From CAVQHY01 sp963712465 (GTDB taxonomy: Bacteria; Actinomycetota; Thermoleophilia; Gaiellales; Gaiellaceae), in assembly GCA_963712465.1 (NCBI GenBank), contig CAVQHY010000008.1, positions 620,001 through 684,000 on the forward strand: a DNA stretch of 64,000 bases. The letters run 5' to 3'. Positions 23,471 to 31,738 of the stretch are shown one piece after another. Position 1 is the first letter of the stretch. Each line of letters opens with the position of its first letter. The notes below the pieces were generated by a model. It saw only the letters and a program-made list of their open reading frames with translations, was not told the DNA's origin and did not search any database. Made by a program: the position numbers and the translations under genes.

Positions 23471-24028
23471 TCAGCCGGAAGTCGCCTGGGCGACGTAGGC
23501 GGCGACGTCCTGGATCTGCTCCGGGGCGAGCTGGCCCTGGAAGGACGGCATCGGCGCCTTGCCGTTCGTGACGCGCTCGATCACGAGCTCGTAGGGTGGC
23601 TTCGCCTGGTCGAGGTTCGGCCCGACGTTGCCGTTCGTTCCCGCGTCCGCAAGCGTATGGCAGCCGCCGCAGCCGGCGGACGCGAAGATCTCCTTGCCGG
23701 CCGCGGGATCTCCGGCGGGTGCGGCTCCGCCCCCGCCGCCCGACTCCCCTTCCGACGGCGGCGCCGCCGTCGTGCCGCCGCCCTCGACGAGCTCCTCCGT
23801 CCCCGCGGCGTCCGCCGCCTCGGCTTCCTCGTTGAAGTGGTGACCCTCGCCGAAGATCTCGACCGAGGCGAGCACCACCGCCACCAGCGTCGCCGCCACG
23901 CCGACGAAGAGCACGATCCTGCGGGCCGGGAAGTTCGGTTTTCGCTTCGGGACGACCAGCGCGACGGTCAGGCTGAAGACCACGAGGAGGATGACCGCGA
24001 TCGTGATGATGATGTCGTTGGTCTCCAC
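23471..24028 (-). CDS. membrane-anchored cytochrome c, class I
   Basis: A 185-residue protein with two N-terminal membrane helices (about residues 6-26 and 38-56), an acidic and Gly/Pro-rich linker, and a C-terminal c-type cytochrome domain. The haem site is C120-GG-C123-H124 in SAGCGGCHTLADAGT. The distal axial Met lies in APMPSFQGQL, and the domain ends QIQDVAAYVAQATSG. The haem domain faces outside, where it would pass electrons between membrane complexes and a terminal oxidase. No oxidase genes are near. The gene is convergent with the tRNA and divergent from uppP, with a 26-bp gap. Confidence 0.88.
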   Translation of the reverse strand: METNDIIITIAVILLVVFSLTVALVVPKRKPNFPARRIVLFVGVAATLVAVVLASVEIFGEGHHFNEEAEAADAAGTEELVEGGGTTAAPPSEGESGGGGGAAPAGDPAAGKEIFASAGCGGCHTLADAGTNGNVGPNLDQAKPPYELVIERVTNGKAPMPSFQGQLAPEQIQDVAAYVAQATSG

Positions 24029-24054
24029 GGGGCGCGCATACGATATCCGGAGGG

Positions 24055-24996
24055 ATGCGTCGCGTCGGAATGATCGTCGTGGCCGGCGCGGCGTCGATCG
24101 TCGCGCTGGTGCTGTGCGTCACCGAGGCCGGAACTGTCCCGGGCGCGCTCTCGAACTGGCAGGCGCTCGCGCTCGGCGTCGTCCAGGGCTTCACCGAGCT
24201 GATGCCGATCTCCTCGTCGGGCCACCTGATCCTCGCGCCGTGGCTCTTCGGCTGGACATACCTCGAGGACAACCCGGACTTCAACAAGACCTTCGACGTC
24301 GCGCTCCACCTCGGAACGCTCGTCGCGGTCGTCTGGTACTTCTGGGACGACGTCGTCCGGCTCGTCGCAGCGTGGCTCGGCACGCTCCGCCGGCGGCGGA
24401 TCGAGACGCCCGACGAGCGGATCGCGTGGTTCGTCGCAGTCGCGACCGTCCCGGCGGCGATCGTCGGGTACGTCTTCGAGGACACGATTACCAAGCGCCT
24501 CGGCCAGCCGTGGCAGATCGCGATCGTGATCGCCGTGTTCGCGATCGTCCTCTGGATCGCCGACAGGACGCCGCCCCGGCGCGGGATGGCCGACCTGGGG
24601 CTCGGCACGGCGGTAGCCGTCGGGTTCGCGCAGAGCCTCGCGCTTATGCCCGGGGTCTCACGCTCGGGCATCACGATCTCGGCCGGGCGCTTCCTCGGCC
24701 TCGATCGCGACTCGGCCGCCCGCTACTCGTTCCTCCTGCTGATCCCGATCGTGTTCGGCGCCGCCGTGCTGAAGGGCATCAAAGACGTGGCGTTCGGCGA
24801 GCTACCGCCGGGTTCGAGCGGGCCGTTCGTCGTGGGGATCATCGCGTCGGCGGTGAGCGGCCTCGTAGCGATCTGGGCGCTGCTCGGCTACGTGCGCCGC
24901 CACAACTACACCGTCTTCGTCGTCTACCGCCTCGCCGTCGCGGCGCTGATCCTGATCCTGATCGCGACCGGCGTGCGGGAAGCGACCTTCGGGTAG
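24055..24996 (+). CDS. uppP: undecaprenyl-diphosphatase (UppP/BacA)
   Basis: This membrane enzyme hydrolyses undecaprenyl pyrophosphate to recycle the lipid carrier of peptidoglycan synthesis and can confer bacitracin resistance. The 313-residue protein has the family signatures: VVQGFTELMPISSSGHLIL near residue 42, FDVALHLGTLVAVVWYF, and the second conserved block LMPGVSRSGITISAGRFLGLDR. Multiple membrane helices cover the rest. It is longer than the usual 270 residues because of an extra N-terminal helix and a charged loop (RRRRIETPDER). It ends exactly where the convergent SDR gene ends. Confidence 0.92.
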   Translation: MRRVGMIVVAGAASIVALVLCVTEAGTVPGALSNWQALALGVVQGFTELMPISSSGHLILAPWLFGWTYLEDNPDFNKTFDVALHLGTLVAVVWYFWDDVVRLVAAWLGTLRRRRIETPDERIAWFVAVATVPAAIVGYVFEDTITKRLGQPWQIAIVIAVFAIVLWIADRTPPRRGMADLGLGTAVAVGFAQSLALMPGVSRSGITISAGRFLGLDRDSAARYSFLLLIPIVFGAAVLKGIKDVAFGELPPGSSGPFVVGIIASAVSGLVAIWALLGYVRRHNYTVFVVYRLAVAALILILIATGVREATFG

Positions 24997-25743
24997 TCAG
25001 AGCAGGCCCGCGTAGGAGCCGCCGTCCACGTGGACGGCCGCGCCCGTGAGGTAACGGGCCTGGTCGGAGCAGAGGAAGGCGGCGATCGCGCCGAAGTCCT
25101 CGGGCCGTCCGAGCTCGCCGGCCGGGACGCTCTTCGCGGCCTCGTCCAGGTTCTCTCCGTAGGCCTCCTGGAGACGCTGGGTCGCGAACAGGCCGGGCTG
25201 GAGCGAGTTGACGGTGACGCCGTCGCCGGCGACCTCACGCGCAAGGGTCTTCAGGAACCCGGTCGCGCCCGCGCGCGCGGTGTTCGAGAGGATCAGCGTC
25301 CCGATCGGCTGTCGGACCGCGATCGACGTGATTGCCACGACCCTGCCCCACCTGCGCTGGCGCATCCCGGGAACCGCGTCCTTGCACATCGCCACCACCG
25401 AGAGGAGATTCAGATCGAGCGCGGTCGGATAGGCGTCGAGAGCGGTCGACTCGAAGGTTCCCGGCGGTGGGCCACCAGCGTTCGTGACGAGGATGTCGAC
25501 GGCGCCGAGCGCCTCGCGCGCGGCGACGACGAACGCCGTGGCGCCGTCGGGTGTCGACACGTCGGCGACCAGCGGCACCGCGCTCTCGCCGATCGACGCC
25601 GCCGCGGCGCCGATCCGCTCCTCGTCGCGACTGCACATCGCCACGCGCGCACCCTCGCGTGCGAGCGCGGCGGCGACGGCGAAGCCGAGGCCCTTCGAGG
25701 CCGCCGCAACGGCGGCCCGGCGTCCGGTCAGCCCGAGATCCAC
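24997..25743 (-). CDS. SDR family oxidoreductase lacking the canonical YxxxK
   Basis: A 248-residue Rossmann-fold short-chain dehydrogenase with an NAD(P)-binding region GRRAAVAAASKGLGFAVA and DILVTNAGGPPPGTFES. The usual catalytic Tyr-x-x-x-Lys is replaced: after the Ser motif AITSIAVRQPIG the sequence reads LILSNTARAGATGFLKTLA, so Asn and Arg occupy the Tyr and Lys positions. Such Tyr-less members form a recognised SDR branch annotated as 3-oxoacyl-ACP reductase-like. The C terminus YLTGAAVHVDGGSYAGLL is standard. The GTG at 25743 is preferred; an upstream in-frame ATG at 25791 is possible. Reductase activity is uncertain. Confidence 0.83.
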   Translation of the reverse strand: MDLGLTGRRAAVAAASKGLGFAVAAALAREGARVAMCSRDEERIGAAAASIGESAVPLVADVSTPDGATAFVVAAREALGAVDILVTNAGGPPPGTFESTALDAYPTALDLNLLSVVAMCKDAVPGMRQRRWGRVVAITSIAVRQPIGTLILSNTARAGATGFLKTLAREVAGDGVTVNSLQPGLFATQRLQEAYGENLDEAAKSVPAGELGRPEDFGAIAAFLCSDQARYLTGAAVHVDGGSYAGLL

Positions 25744-25865
25744 GGCCGGGATTCTACGGTCCGACACACGGCAGCCTCGGTGGCCCCCCATTCGGGGGAT
25801 ACGTCGTCCACAGCCAAACTGCCGATCTTTCCACCGTCCCGACCGGTCGCCGACTCAGGAGTCCC

Positions 25866-27884
25866 GTGCGCGCCCCGACGCCGCCGAAGCTCGGTCTACT
25901 CGGCAAATTCGCGCTTCTCAGCGCCCTTCCCGTGATCGCCCTGGGCCTTGCCCTCGGCCTGTACCTACGCGCTCAGATCCGCGAGCGCGCTGTGGACAAC
26001 GCGCGCGACGCCGCCCGCCTGATCGCCCAGCTCGGGATCCAGCCGATGCTCTCGCCCCTCGATCTGCGGCGCGGGCTCTCCCCTTCCCAGCTCGTCGCGA
26101 TCGACGCCTCCCTGCGCAACGCGCTCTCGGACGGCGAGGTCGAGGGCGTCAAGATCTGGAATCATGACGGCTGGGTCGTCTACTCGAACGACCGGGCGCA
26201 GATCGGCAAGACGTTCCCACCCTCCGACGAGCTTCGCGAGGCGCTCGCCGGCGAGGTCGGTCACGAGGTCTCCGCAGGCGACGAGTCCGCGGATGAGGAG
26301 GATCACTCGGGCCCGGTGCACGGCCCCGCCCTCGAGGTGTACGTGCCGCTCCAGTTCGGGTTCGGCGACGAGCCGCAGGGAGCGTTCGAGATCTACCTTC
26401 CCTACGCGCCGATCGCCAGCCACATCAAGCAGGACATGACGACGATGGTCGTGCTCCTCCTCGCAGGTCTCGGGCTCCTCTACGCGACCATCTTCAAGAT
26501 CGTCCAGGGTGCCTCGCGGACGCTGCGCAAGCAGGCCGAGGAGAACGAGCACCAGGCGCTCCACGACCCGCTGACGGGGCTCCCGAACCGCAGCCTGTTC
26601 CACGACCGGATCGAGCAGGCGATCCTTGCGGCGCTTCGCGACGGGGACTCGGTGGGCATCCTGATCATGGACGTCGACCGCTTCAAGGAGGTCAACGACA
26701 CCCTCGGGCACCACTCGGGCGACGGGCTGCTCGACGAGCTCGGAGAGCGCCTGCGCAGTGTTCTTCGCGAGAGCGACACCGTGGCTCGCCTCGGTGGCGA
26801 CGAGTTCGGAATCGTCCTGCCCAAGGTCGGCGGGCCGGCCGAGGTCGCCGAGGTGGCCGAGCGAATCCGGGACGTGCTGAAGGAGCCGTTCGTCATGCAG
26901 GGCTTGCCGCTCGCCGTCGAGGCGTCGATCGGCGGCGCACTCGTGCCGGCGCACGCCGAGGACGCGGAGACGATCGTCCAGAGAGCCGACGTGGCGATGT
27001 ACCTCGCGAAGACGGCGAACACCGACTTCGAGCTCTACGACGCCCGTCACGACGAGTACGACCCGACGCGCCTCACGCTGATCGGCGAGCTGCGCCGCGC
27101 GCTCGAGCGCGAGGAGATCGTCCTCTACTTCCAGCCGAAGGCGGAGCTTCGAACCGGAGAGGTCCGTGGGGCCGAGGCGCTCGTCCGCTGGCAGCACCCC
27201 GAGCGCGGGCTTCTCACCCCCGACGAGTTCATCCCGCTCGCCCAGCACACGGGCCTGATCCGGCCGCTGACGCTCTACGTGCTCGAGGGGGCGCTCCAGC
27301 AATGCCATCTGTGGCGGCGCGACGGCTTCGATCTTCGTGTCGCCGTCAACCTGGCCATGCGCAACCTCCTCGATCTGAGCTTCCCCGATGACGTCGCCAC
27401 GCTGCTCGACAAGTGGAAGGTCGATCCCGCGTACCTCGAGCTCGAGATCACGGAGTCGACGATCATGGGCGATCCGTTCCGGGCCCGGCAGGTGGTCGCG
27501 AGGCTCCACGAGATGGGCGTCCGGCTCTCGATCGACGACTTCGGCACGGGCTACTCGTCGCTCGGGTATCTCAAGCGCCTGCCCGTCTCGGAGATCAAGA
27601 TCGACAAGTCGTTCGTGATGAACATGACCCGGGACGAGAACGACGCGGTCATCGTCCGATCGACGATCGACCTCGGCCGAAACCTCGGCCTCGAGGTGGT
27701 GGCCGAGGGCGTCGAGAGCCTCGAGATCTGGAACGACCTCGAGCGCTGGGGCTGCGACGTCGCGCAGGGTTACTACCTCAGCCGTCCCGTGCCCGCGGAC
27801 GAGCTGACCGCGCGGCTACGAGCTACCGGCGGCCTGCTCGGCGAGAGCGAGCCCGCCCCAGCACGCCTCTCCGGCCTCGCCTAG
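25866..27884 (+). CDS. membrane GGDEF-EAL cyclic-di-GMP protein
   Basis: A 672-residue signalling protein. A membrane helix (about 14-34) and a second (about 190-212) flank an extracytoplasmic sensor containing an acidic loop (GDESADEEDHSG). The GGDEF domain (about 235-395) keeps the active site RLGGDEFGIVLP and VDRFKEVNDTLGHHSGD. The EAL domain (about 405-650) keeps EALVRW, LEITEST, SIDDFGTGYSSL and IDKSFV. Both domains therefore look catalytically able, so it may make or degrade c-di-GMP depending on the signal. The GTG at 25866 starts just before the first helix. It is divergent from the SDR gene. Confidence 0.92.
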   Translation: MRAPTPPKLGLLGKFALLSALPVIALGLALGLYLRAQIRERAVDNARDAARLIAQLGIQPMLSPLDLRRGLSPSQLVAIDASLRNALSDGEVEGVKIWNHDGWVVYSNDRAQIGKTFPPSDELREALAGEVGHEVSAGDESADEEDHSGPVHGPALEVYVPLQFGFGDEPQGAFEIYLPYAPIASHIKQDMTTMVVLLLAGLGLLYATIFKIVQGASRTLRKQAEENEHQALHDPLTGLPNRSLFHDRIEQAILAALRDGDSVGILIMDVDRFKEVNDTLGHHSGDGLLDELGERLRSVLRESDTVARLGGDEFGIVLPKVGGPAEVAEVAERIRDVLKEPFVMQGLPLAVEASIGGALVPAHAEDAETIVQRADVAMYLAKTANTDFELYDARHDEYDPTRLTLIGELRRALEREEIVLYFQPKAELRTGEVRGAEALVRWQHPERGLLTPDEFIPLAQHTGLIRPLTLYVLEGALQQCHLWRRDGFDLRVAVNLAMRNLLDLSFPDDVATLLDKWKVDPAYLELEITESTIMGDPFRARQVVARLHEMGVRLSIDDFGTGYSSLGYLKRLPVSEIKIDKSFVMNMTRDENDAVIVRSTIDLGRNLGLEVVAEGVESLEIWNDLERWGCDVAQGYYLSRPVPADELTARLRATGGLLGESEPAPARLSGLA

Positions 27885-27908
27885 TCCAGCCGGGGAATAC
27901 TGACCGGC

Positions 27909-29084
27909 GTGCGCCGGACCGTTCTCCTGCTCTACGCGCTGCTGTTCGCGAACGAGCTGGTGCTGATGGGCGTCGTTCCGCTCGTGCCGCTGTTCGAGCG
28001 GGAGCTCGGCCTGACCACGGTTCAAAGCGGCGCGTACCTCGCGGCCTCGGGTGTCGCAGTGCTGGTCACCGCGATACCCGCCGGTCTGGCGGCCGACCGC
28101 TTCGGCGCGCGGCGGCTGACGATTCTCGCTGCGGCCGGCCTCGCGGTGACCGCGGTCGCCCAGGGGCTCGCGCCCGACTTCACGACGCTGCTCGCGGCAC
28201 GCGTCGCGTTCGGCGTCGCCTCGACGACGATCTGGACTGCCGGCCTGTCCTGGCTGGCCGAGGCTGCGGGCGAGCGCAGGACGACCGCGCTCGGCGCGAC
28301 GATGACGATGGCGGGTCTCGGCGCGGCCGTCGGGCCTGCCTTCGTCGGCGTGCTCGCGGAGCGCTCCAGCCCACTGCTGCCGCTGGCGATCGTGGGTGTT
28401 GCAGCCGCCGCGCTGACGGTCGCGCTCGCGCTCCTCGGACGCGGCGGCGGGCTCACCGTGGCGCGCGATCCCGTCGCGCGAACCCTCGCCCGCGGGCTGC
28501 GAGAGCGAATCGTCGCGACCAGCGTCGTGCTGATGGCCCTCGGCGGGCTGACCGGCAGCGTCTTCAGCCTGCTCGGCTCGCTCCAGCTCGCGGACAACGG
28601 ACTCTCCGAGGGAGCGATCGGGGTCGTGTTCTCGACCGGCGCGGCGGTCTTCATCCTCGCCGCCGCGCTCGTCGCGCGCCGCGGAGAGCGCACCGCGCGT
28701 GTCGCCGCCGGAGGCGCCGCGACGCTCGTCCTCGCCTGCCTGCTCCTCCCGCTCGTCGCGAGCACGTCAACGGCAACCCTGATCGGGTTCGTCCTCCTTC
28801 GCGCCCCCGCGCTCGCGATCATGTTCGGGATCTCCTATCCGCTCGGCGCGAAGGGCGCGGCACGGGCGGGCGTCGGGCGGGGAGCCGTGATGGGGCTCCT
28901 CAACCTGTCCTGGGGGGCGGCGACGGCCGTGGGGCCGCTCGCCGGCGGCGCGATCGCAGAGTCGGCGGGCGAGAGCTGGGCCTACGGTGCGCTCGCGGCC
29001 ATGTGCTTTGCCGGCTCGGCCTGGATGCTCCGAGGGGCCCGCATCGGCGATCGCGTGCGCGCGGCAGCCGCACGCGCGCGGTAG
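27909..29084 (+). CDS. MFS transporter
   Basis: A 391-residue major facilitator with 12 predicted helices. The N-terminal half has VLLLYALLFANELVLMGVVPLVPLFERELGLT and the loop 2-3 motif ADRFGARRL. The C-terminal half resembles it around GVGRGAVMGLLNLSWGAATAVGPLAGGAIAES. It belongs to the drug/metabolite exporter-like group; the substrate is unknown. The GTG at 27909 lies 24 bp after the GGDEF-EAL gene, and the nicotinate phosphoribosyltransferase gene follows after 7 bp. The three may share a transcript, and export or uptake of a pyridine compound is possible but unproven. Confidence 0.87.
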   Translation: MRRTVLLLYALLFANELVLMGVVPLVPLFERELGLTTVQSGAYLAASGVAVLVTAIPAGLAADRFGARRLTILAAAGLAVTAVAQGLAPDFTTLLAARVAFGVASTTIWTAGLSWLAEAAGERRTTALGATMTMAGLGAAVGPAFVGVLAERSSPLLPLAIVGVAAAALTVALALLGRGGGLTVARDPVARTLARGLRERIVATSVVLMALGGLTGSVFSLLGSLQLADNGLSEGAIGVVFSTGAAVFILAAALVARRGERTARVAAGGAATLVLACLLLPLVASTSTATLIGFVLLRAPALAIMFGISYPLGAKGAARAGVGRGAVMGLLNLSWGAATAVGPLAGGAIAESAGESWAYGALAAMCFAGSAWMLRGARIGDRVRAAAARAR

Positions 29085-29091
29085 GCCGCGG

Positions 29092-30399
29092 ATGGGCGAG
29101 GGGGCGCTACTCACCGACCTCTACGAGCTGACCATGGGTCAGGCCTACCTGGACGCCGGACTGCACGAGACCCCGGCGACGTTCAGCCTCTACTTCCGCA
29201 CGCTCCCGGACGGGTGGCGCTACGCCGTCACGGCGGGGCTCGACGACGTGCTCGCGTACCTCGAGGAGCTCGCGTTCTCCGAGGACGACCTCGGGTTTCT
29301 GAGGTCGTCCGGCCTGTTCTCGCCGGAATTCCTCGAACTGCTCCGCGGGCTCCGCTTCACGGGCGACGTCCGTGCGATGCTCGAGGGCACGCTCGCCTTC
29401 CCTCACGAGCCCCTTCTCGAGGTCACGGCGCCCGCCGTCGTCGCGCAGCTCGTCGAAAGCTTCGTGCTGAACCAGGTGCACCTGCAAACGCTGATCGCCT
29501 CGAAAGCGGCCCGGAGCGTCGACGCCGCGCGCGGGAGACGGCTTGTCGACTTCAGCCTCCGCCGCACGCACGGCGTGGACGCCGCGCTGAAGGTCGCGCG
29601 GGCGAGCTGGCTCGCCGGCTTCGACGCAACGAGCAACGTCCTCGCCGGCAAGCGATACGGAATCCCGATCGCGGGGACGATGGCGCACTCCTTCATCGAG
29701 GCGTTCCCGGAGGAGCTGGACGCCTTTCGCGCCTTCGTCCACTCCTTTCCCGGAGGCACGACGCTGCTCGTCGACACGTACGACACGGCCCAGGGCGCCG
29801 GTCGGGCGGCCGCCGTGGCCCAGGAGACCGGAGGCCTCAACGCGGTCAGGATCGACTCGGGCGACCTGGCGGCGGAGGCGGCGGAGGTGCGCTCGATCCT
29901 CGACGGCGCCGGCCTGCCGGAGGTCGAGATCTTCGCGAGCGGGAATCTCGACGAGCTCGAGATCGAACGCCTGCTCGCGGCGGGCGCCCCGATCGACGGC
30001 TTCGGCGTCGGCAGCCGGATGGGGACGTCGGCCGACGCGCCGTACCTCGACATGGTCTACAAGCTGGTCGCTTTCGGCGGCCGGCCGGTGCTCAAGCTCT
30101 CGACAGGGAAGGCATCGTGGCCCGGCGAGAAGCAGGTCTGGCGTGTCTCCGCCGCCGGGAGATTCGATCACGACGTCATCGGCCGGGCCGACGAGCCGCC
30201 CCCGGACGGCGGCGTGCCGCTGCTCGAGGGCGCGATGGTCTCCGGCAGGCGGGTCGCGGAGCTCTCGCTGACGGAGGCACGTGCCCGCTGCGCTGAGCAG
30301 CGCGCGAGCCTACCCGAGGGTCCGCTCGAGGTTGGCTTCAGTCGGGCACTCATCGAGCTGCGGGAGTCCGTGGCCGCGGCGCTTGCCGGCGAACGCTGA
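29092..30399 (+). CDS. pncB: nicotinate phosphoribosyltransferase
   Basis: PncB joins nicotinate to PRPP, giving nicotinate mononucleotide in NAD salvage. The 435-residue protein begins GALLTDLYELTMGQAYLDAG, the family hallmark. It has FSLRRTHGVDAALKVARASWLAGFDATSN containing the conserved RRTHG, AGTMAHSFIEAF with the phosphoenzyme-type His, and VRIDSGDLAAEA and ASGNLDE in the PRPP/product site. Length and order match the actinobacterial form. The start ATG lies 7 bp after the MFS stop. Confidence 0.92.
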   Translation: MGEGALLTDLYELTMGQAYLDAGLHETPATFSLYFRTLPDGWRYAVTAGLDDVLAYLEELAFSEDDLGFLRSSGLFSPEFLELLRGLRFTGDVRAMLEGTLAFPHEPLLEVTAPAVVAQLVESFVLNQVHLQTLIASKAARSVDAARGRRLVDFSLRRTHGVDAALKVARASWLAGFDATSNVLAGKRYGIPIAGTMAHSFIEAFPEELDAFRAFVHSFPGGTTLLVDTYDTAQGAGRAAAVAQETGGLNAVRIDSGDLAAEAAEVRSILDGAGLPEVEIFASGNLDELEIERLLAAGAPIDGFGVGSRMGTSADAPYLDMVYKLVAFGGRPVLKLSTGKASWPGEKQVWRVSAAGRFDHDVIGRADEPPPDGGVPLLEGAMVSGRRVAELSLTEARARCAEQRASLPEGPLEVGFSRALIELRESVAAALAGER

Positions 30400-30497
30400 G
30401 AGCGTCGCACGGAGCCTCGCGCGCAATCTCCTCCGCGGACACCCGTGGACACCGGGCCGAAACGCACGCGCACCTGGCCCGCGGGATCGGGCGTGGT

Positions 30498-31511
30498 TCA
30501 GTCCGCGCCGACGACGAGCACGGCCGCGCCGCGCACCCGTCCCGCCCGGAGATCGTCGAGCGCACGGCCCGCCTCCTCGAGCGGATAAGGCGTCACCTCG
30601 GTATGCACGGGCACCCGCGGAGCGAGCTCCATGAACTCCTCCCCGTCACGTCGTGTGAGGTTGGCGACCGAGCGAAGCGTACGCTCGCCCCAGAGTAGTG
30701 AGTAGGGAAACGACGGGATGTCGGTCATGTGGATCCCGGCGCACACCACGGTTCCACCCTTCGCCGTCGCGCCGAGCGCAGCCGGGACGAGCGCCCCGAC
30801 CGGAGCGAAGACGATCGCCGCGTCGAGCTCCTCGGGCGGAGTCGCCAGGGCGTCGCCGGCCCACTCGGCCCCGAGCTCGAGCGCGAACCGCTGCGATCCC
30901 TCGTCGTCCGCCCTCGTGAGTGCGAACACCCGACGTCCCTGGTGGACGGCGATCTGGCAGACGATGTGGGCGGCCGCGCCGAAGCCGTAGAGCCCGAGCC
31001 GTTCCGCGTCGCCCGTCATCGTGAGCGAGCGGTATCCGATCAAGCCGGCACAGAGGAGCGGCGCCGCCTGAAGGTCGGTATACCCGGGAGGAAGGGGGAA
31101 GCAGTAGCGCTCGTCCGCCACGACGAGCTCCGCGTAGCCGCCGTCGAGTTGGTAGCCGGTGAAGCGGGCGAGGTCGCAGAGGTTCTCGCGCCCTGACAGG
31201 CAGAAGCGGCACGCCCCGCACGTCCAGCCGAGCCAGGGAACGCCGACCCGATCTCCGATCGAGAACCTTTGCCCTCCCAGGCCCGCCCGTGACCCTCCCA
31301 GACCCGCCCCGGCGACGGTCGCGACGATCTGATGTCCGGGCACGAGCGGCAGCTTGGGATCGGGCAGCTCTCCGTCGACGACGTGGAGGTCGGTGCGGCA
31401 CACGCCGCAGGCGTGAACGCGCAGGAGCACCTCCCCGGCGCCCGGCACGGGATCCGGGAGGGCGGCCGCGCGAAGGGGGGTCGCGGGCCGGTCGAGCACC
31501 ATCGCGCGCAC
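30498..31511 (-). CDS. zinc-binding alcohol dehydrogenase (TIGR02822-like)
   Basis: A 337-residue MDR enzyme. Catalytic zinc is in HACGVCRTDLHVVDGELPDPKLPLVPGHQIV. Structural zinc is in GWTCGACRFCLSGRENLC. The cofactor fold is LGLYGFGAAAHIVCQIA. VCAGIHMTDIPSFPYSLLWGERTLRSVANLTRRDG is characteristic of the TIGR02822 group of broad alcohol dehydrogenases. An internal duplication (AGLGGSRAGLGGQ, near 31275-31310) lengthens the loop before the structural zinc site. It probably oxidises simple alcohols or reduces aldehydes with NAD(P). Palindromic REP-like elements lie directly upstream. Confidence 0.88.
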   Translation of the reverse strand: MRAMVLDRPATPLRAAALPDPVPGAGEVLLRVHACGVCRTDLHVVDGELPDPKLPLVPGHQIVATVAGAGLGGSRAGLGGQRFSIGDRVGVPWLGWTCGACRFCLSGRENLCDLARFTGYQLDGGYAELVVADERYCFPLPPGYTDLQAAPLLCAGLIGYRSLTMTGDAERLGLYGFGAAAHIVCQIAVHQGRRVFALTRADDEGSQRFALELGAEWAGDALATPPEELDAAIVFAPVGALVPAALGATAKGGTVVCAGIHMTDIPSFPYSLLWGERTLRSVANLTRRDGEEFMELAPRVPVHTEVTPYPLEEAGRALDDLRAGRVRGAAVLVVGAD

Positions 31512-31524
31512 AACCCGAGTCTAT

Positions 31525-31690
31525 GCGGGACATGTCCCGGGGACAGGTGACGGGACATGTCCCGCAGCTGCCTCGAGGACGGTCGTTGGCCACCAACGAG
31601 GCCATCAGAGCTCGATTCGGCCGCGACCAGCGAACACCACGAAGAGTCCTCACCGGACATGTCCTGGGGACAGGCCCCGGGACATGTCTC
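31525..31690. repeat. REP-like palindromes, GGGACA...TGTCCC family (two copies)
   Basis: Copy one (31525-31565) has arms that are each palindromic (GGGACATGTCCC) around CGGGGACAGGTGA. Copy two (31654-31690) has the core CTGGGGACAGGCCCCGGG flanked by GGACATGTC halves. The same core recurs at 39828-39860 and, degenerate, at 39966-39990. All copies are intergenic. They resemble REP sequences moved by RAYT-type transposases; no such transposase is in the window. Confidence 0.75.
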
Positions 31691-31738
31691 CAGGGACGCT
31701 CGGGTGCTTCGGTGGGATCCGCGCCGGCGGTCTGGAGG

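Noticed and set aside
23277..24674. Long minus-strand frame containing ERAGFEPATHLSAGTRFP
   Set aside because: It reads through tRNA-Ser(GGA) and out of frame through the cytochrome c and uppP genes; GC-rich shadow.
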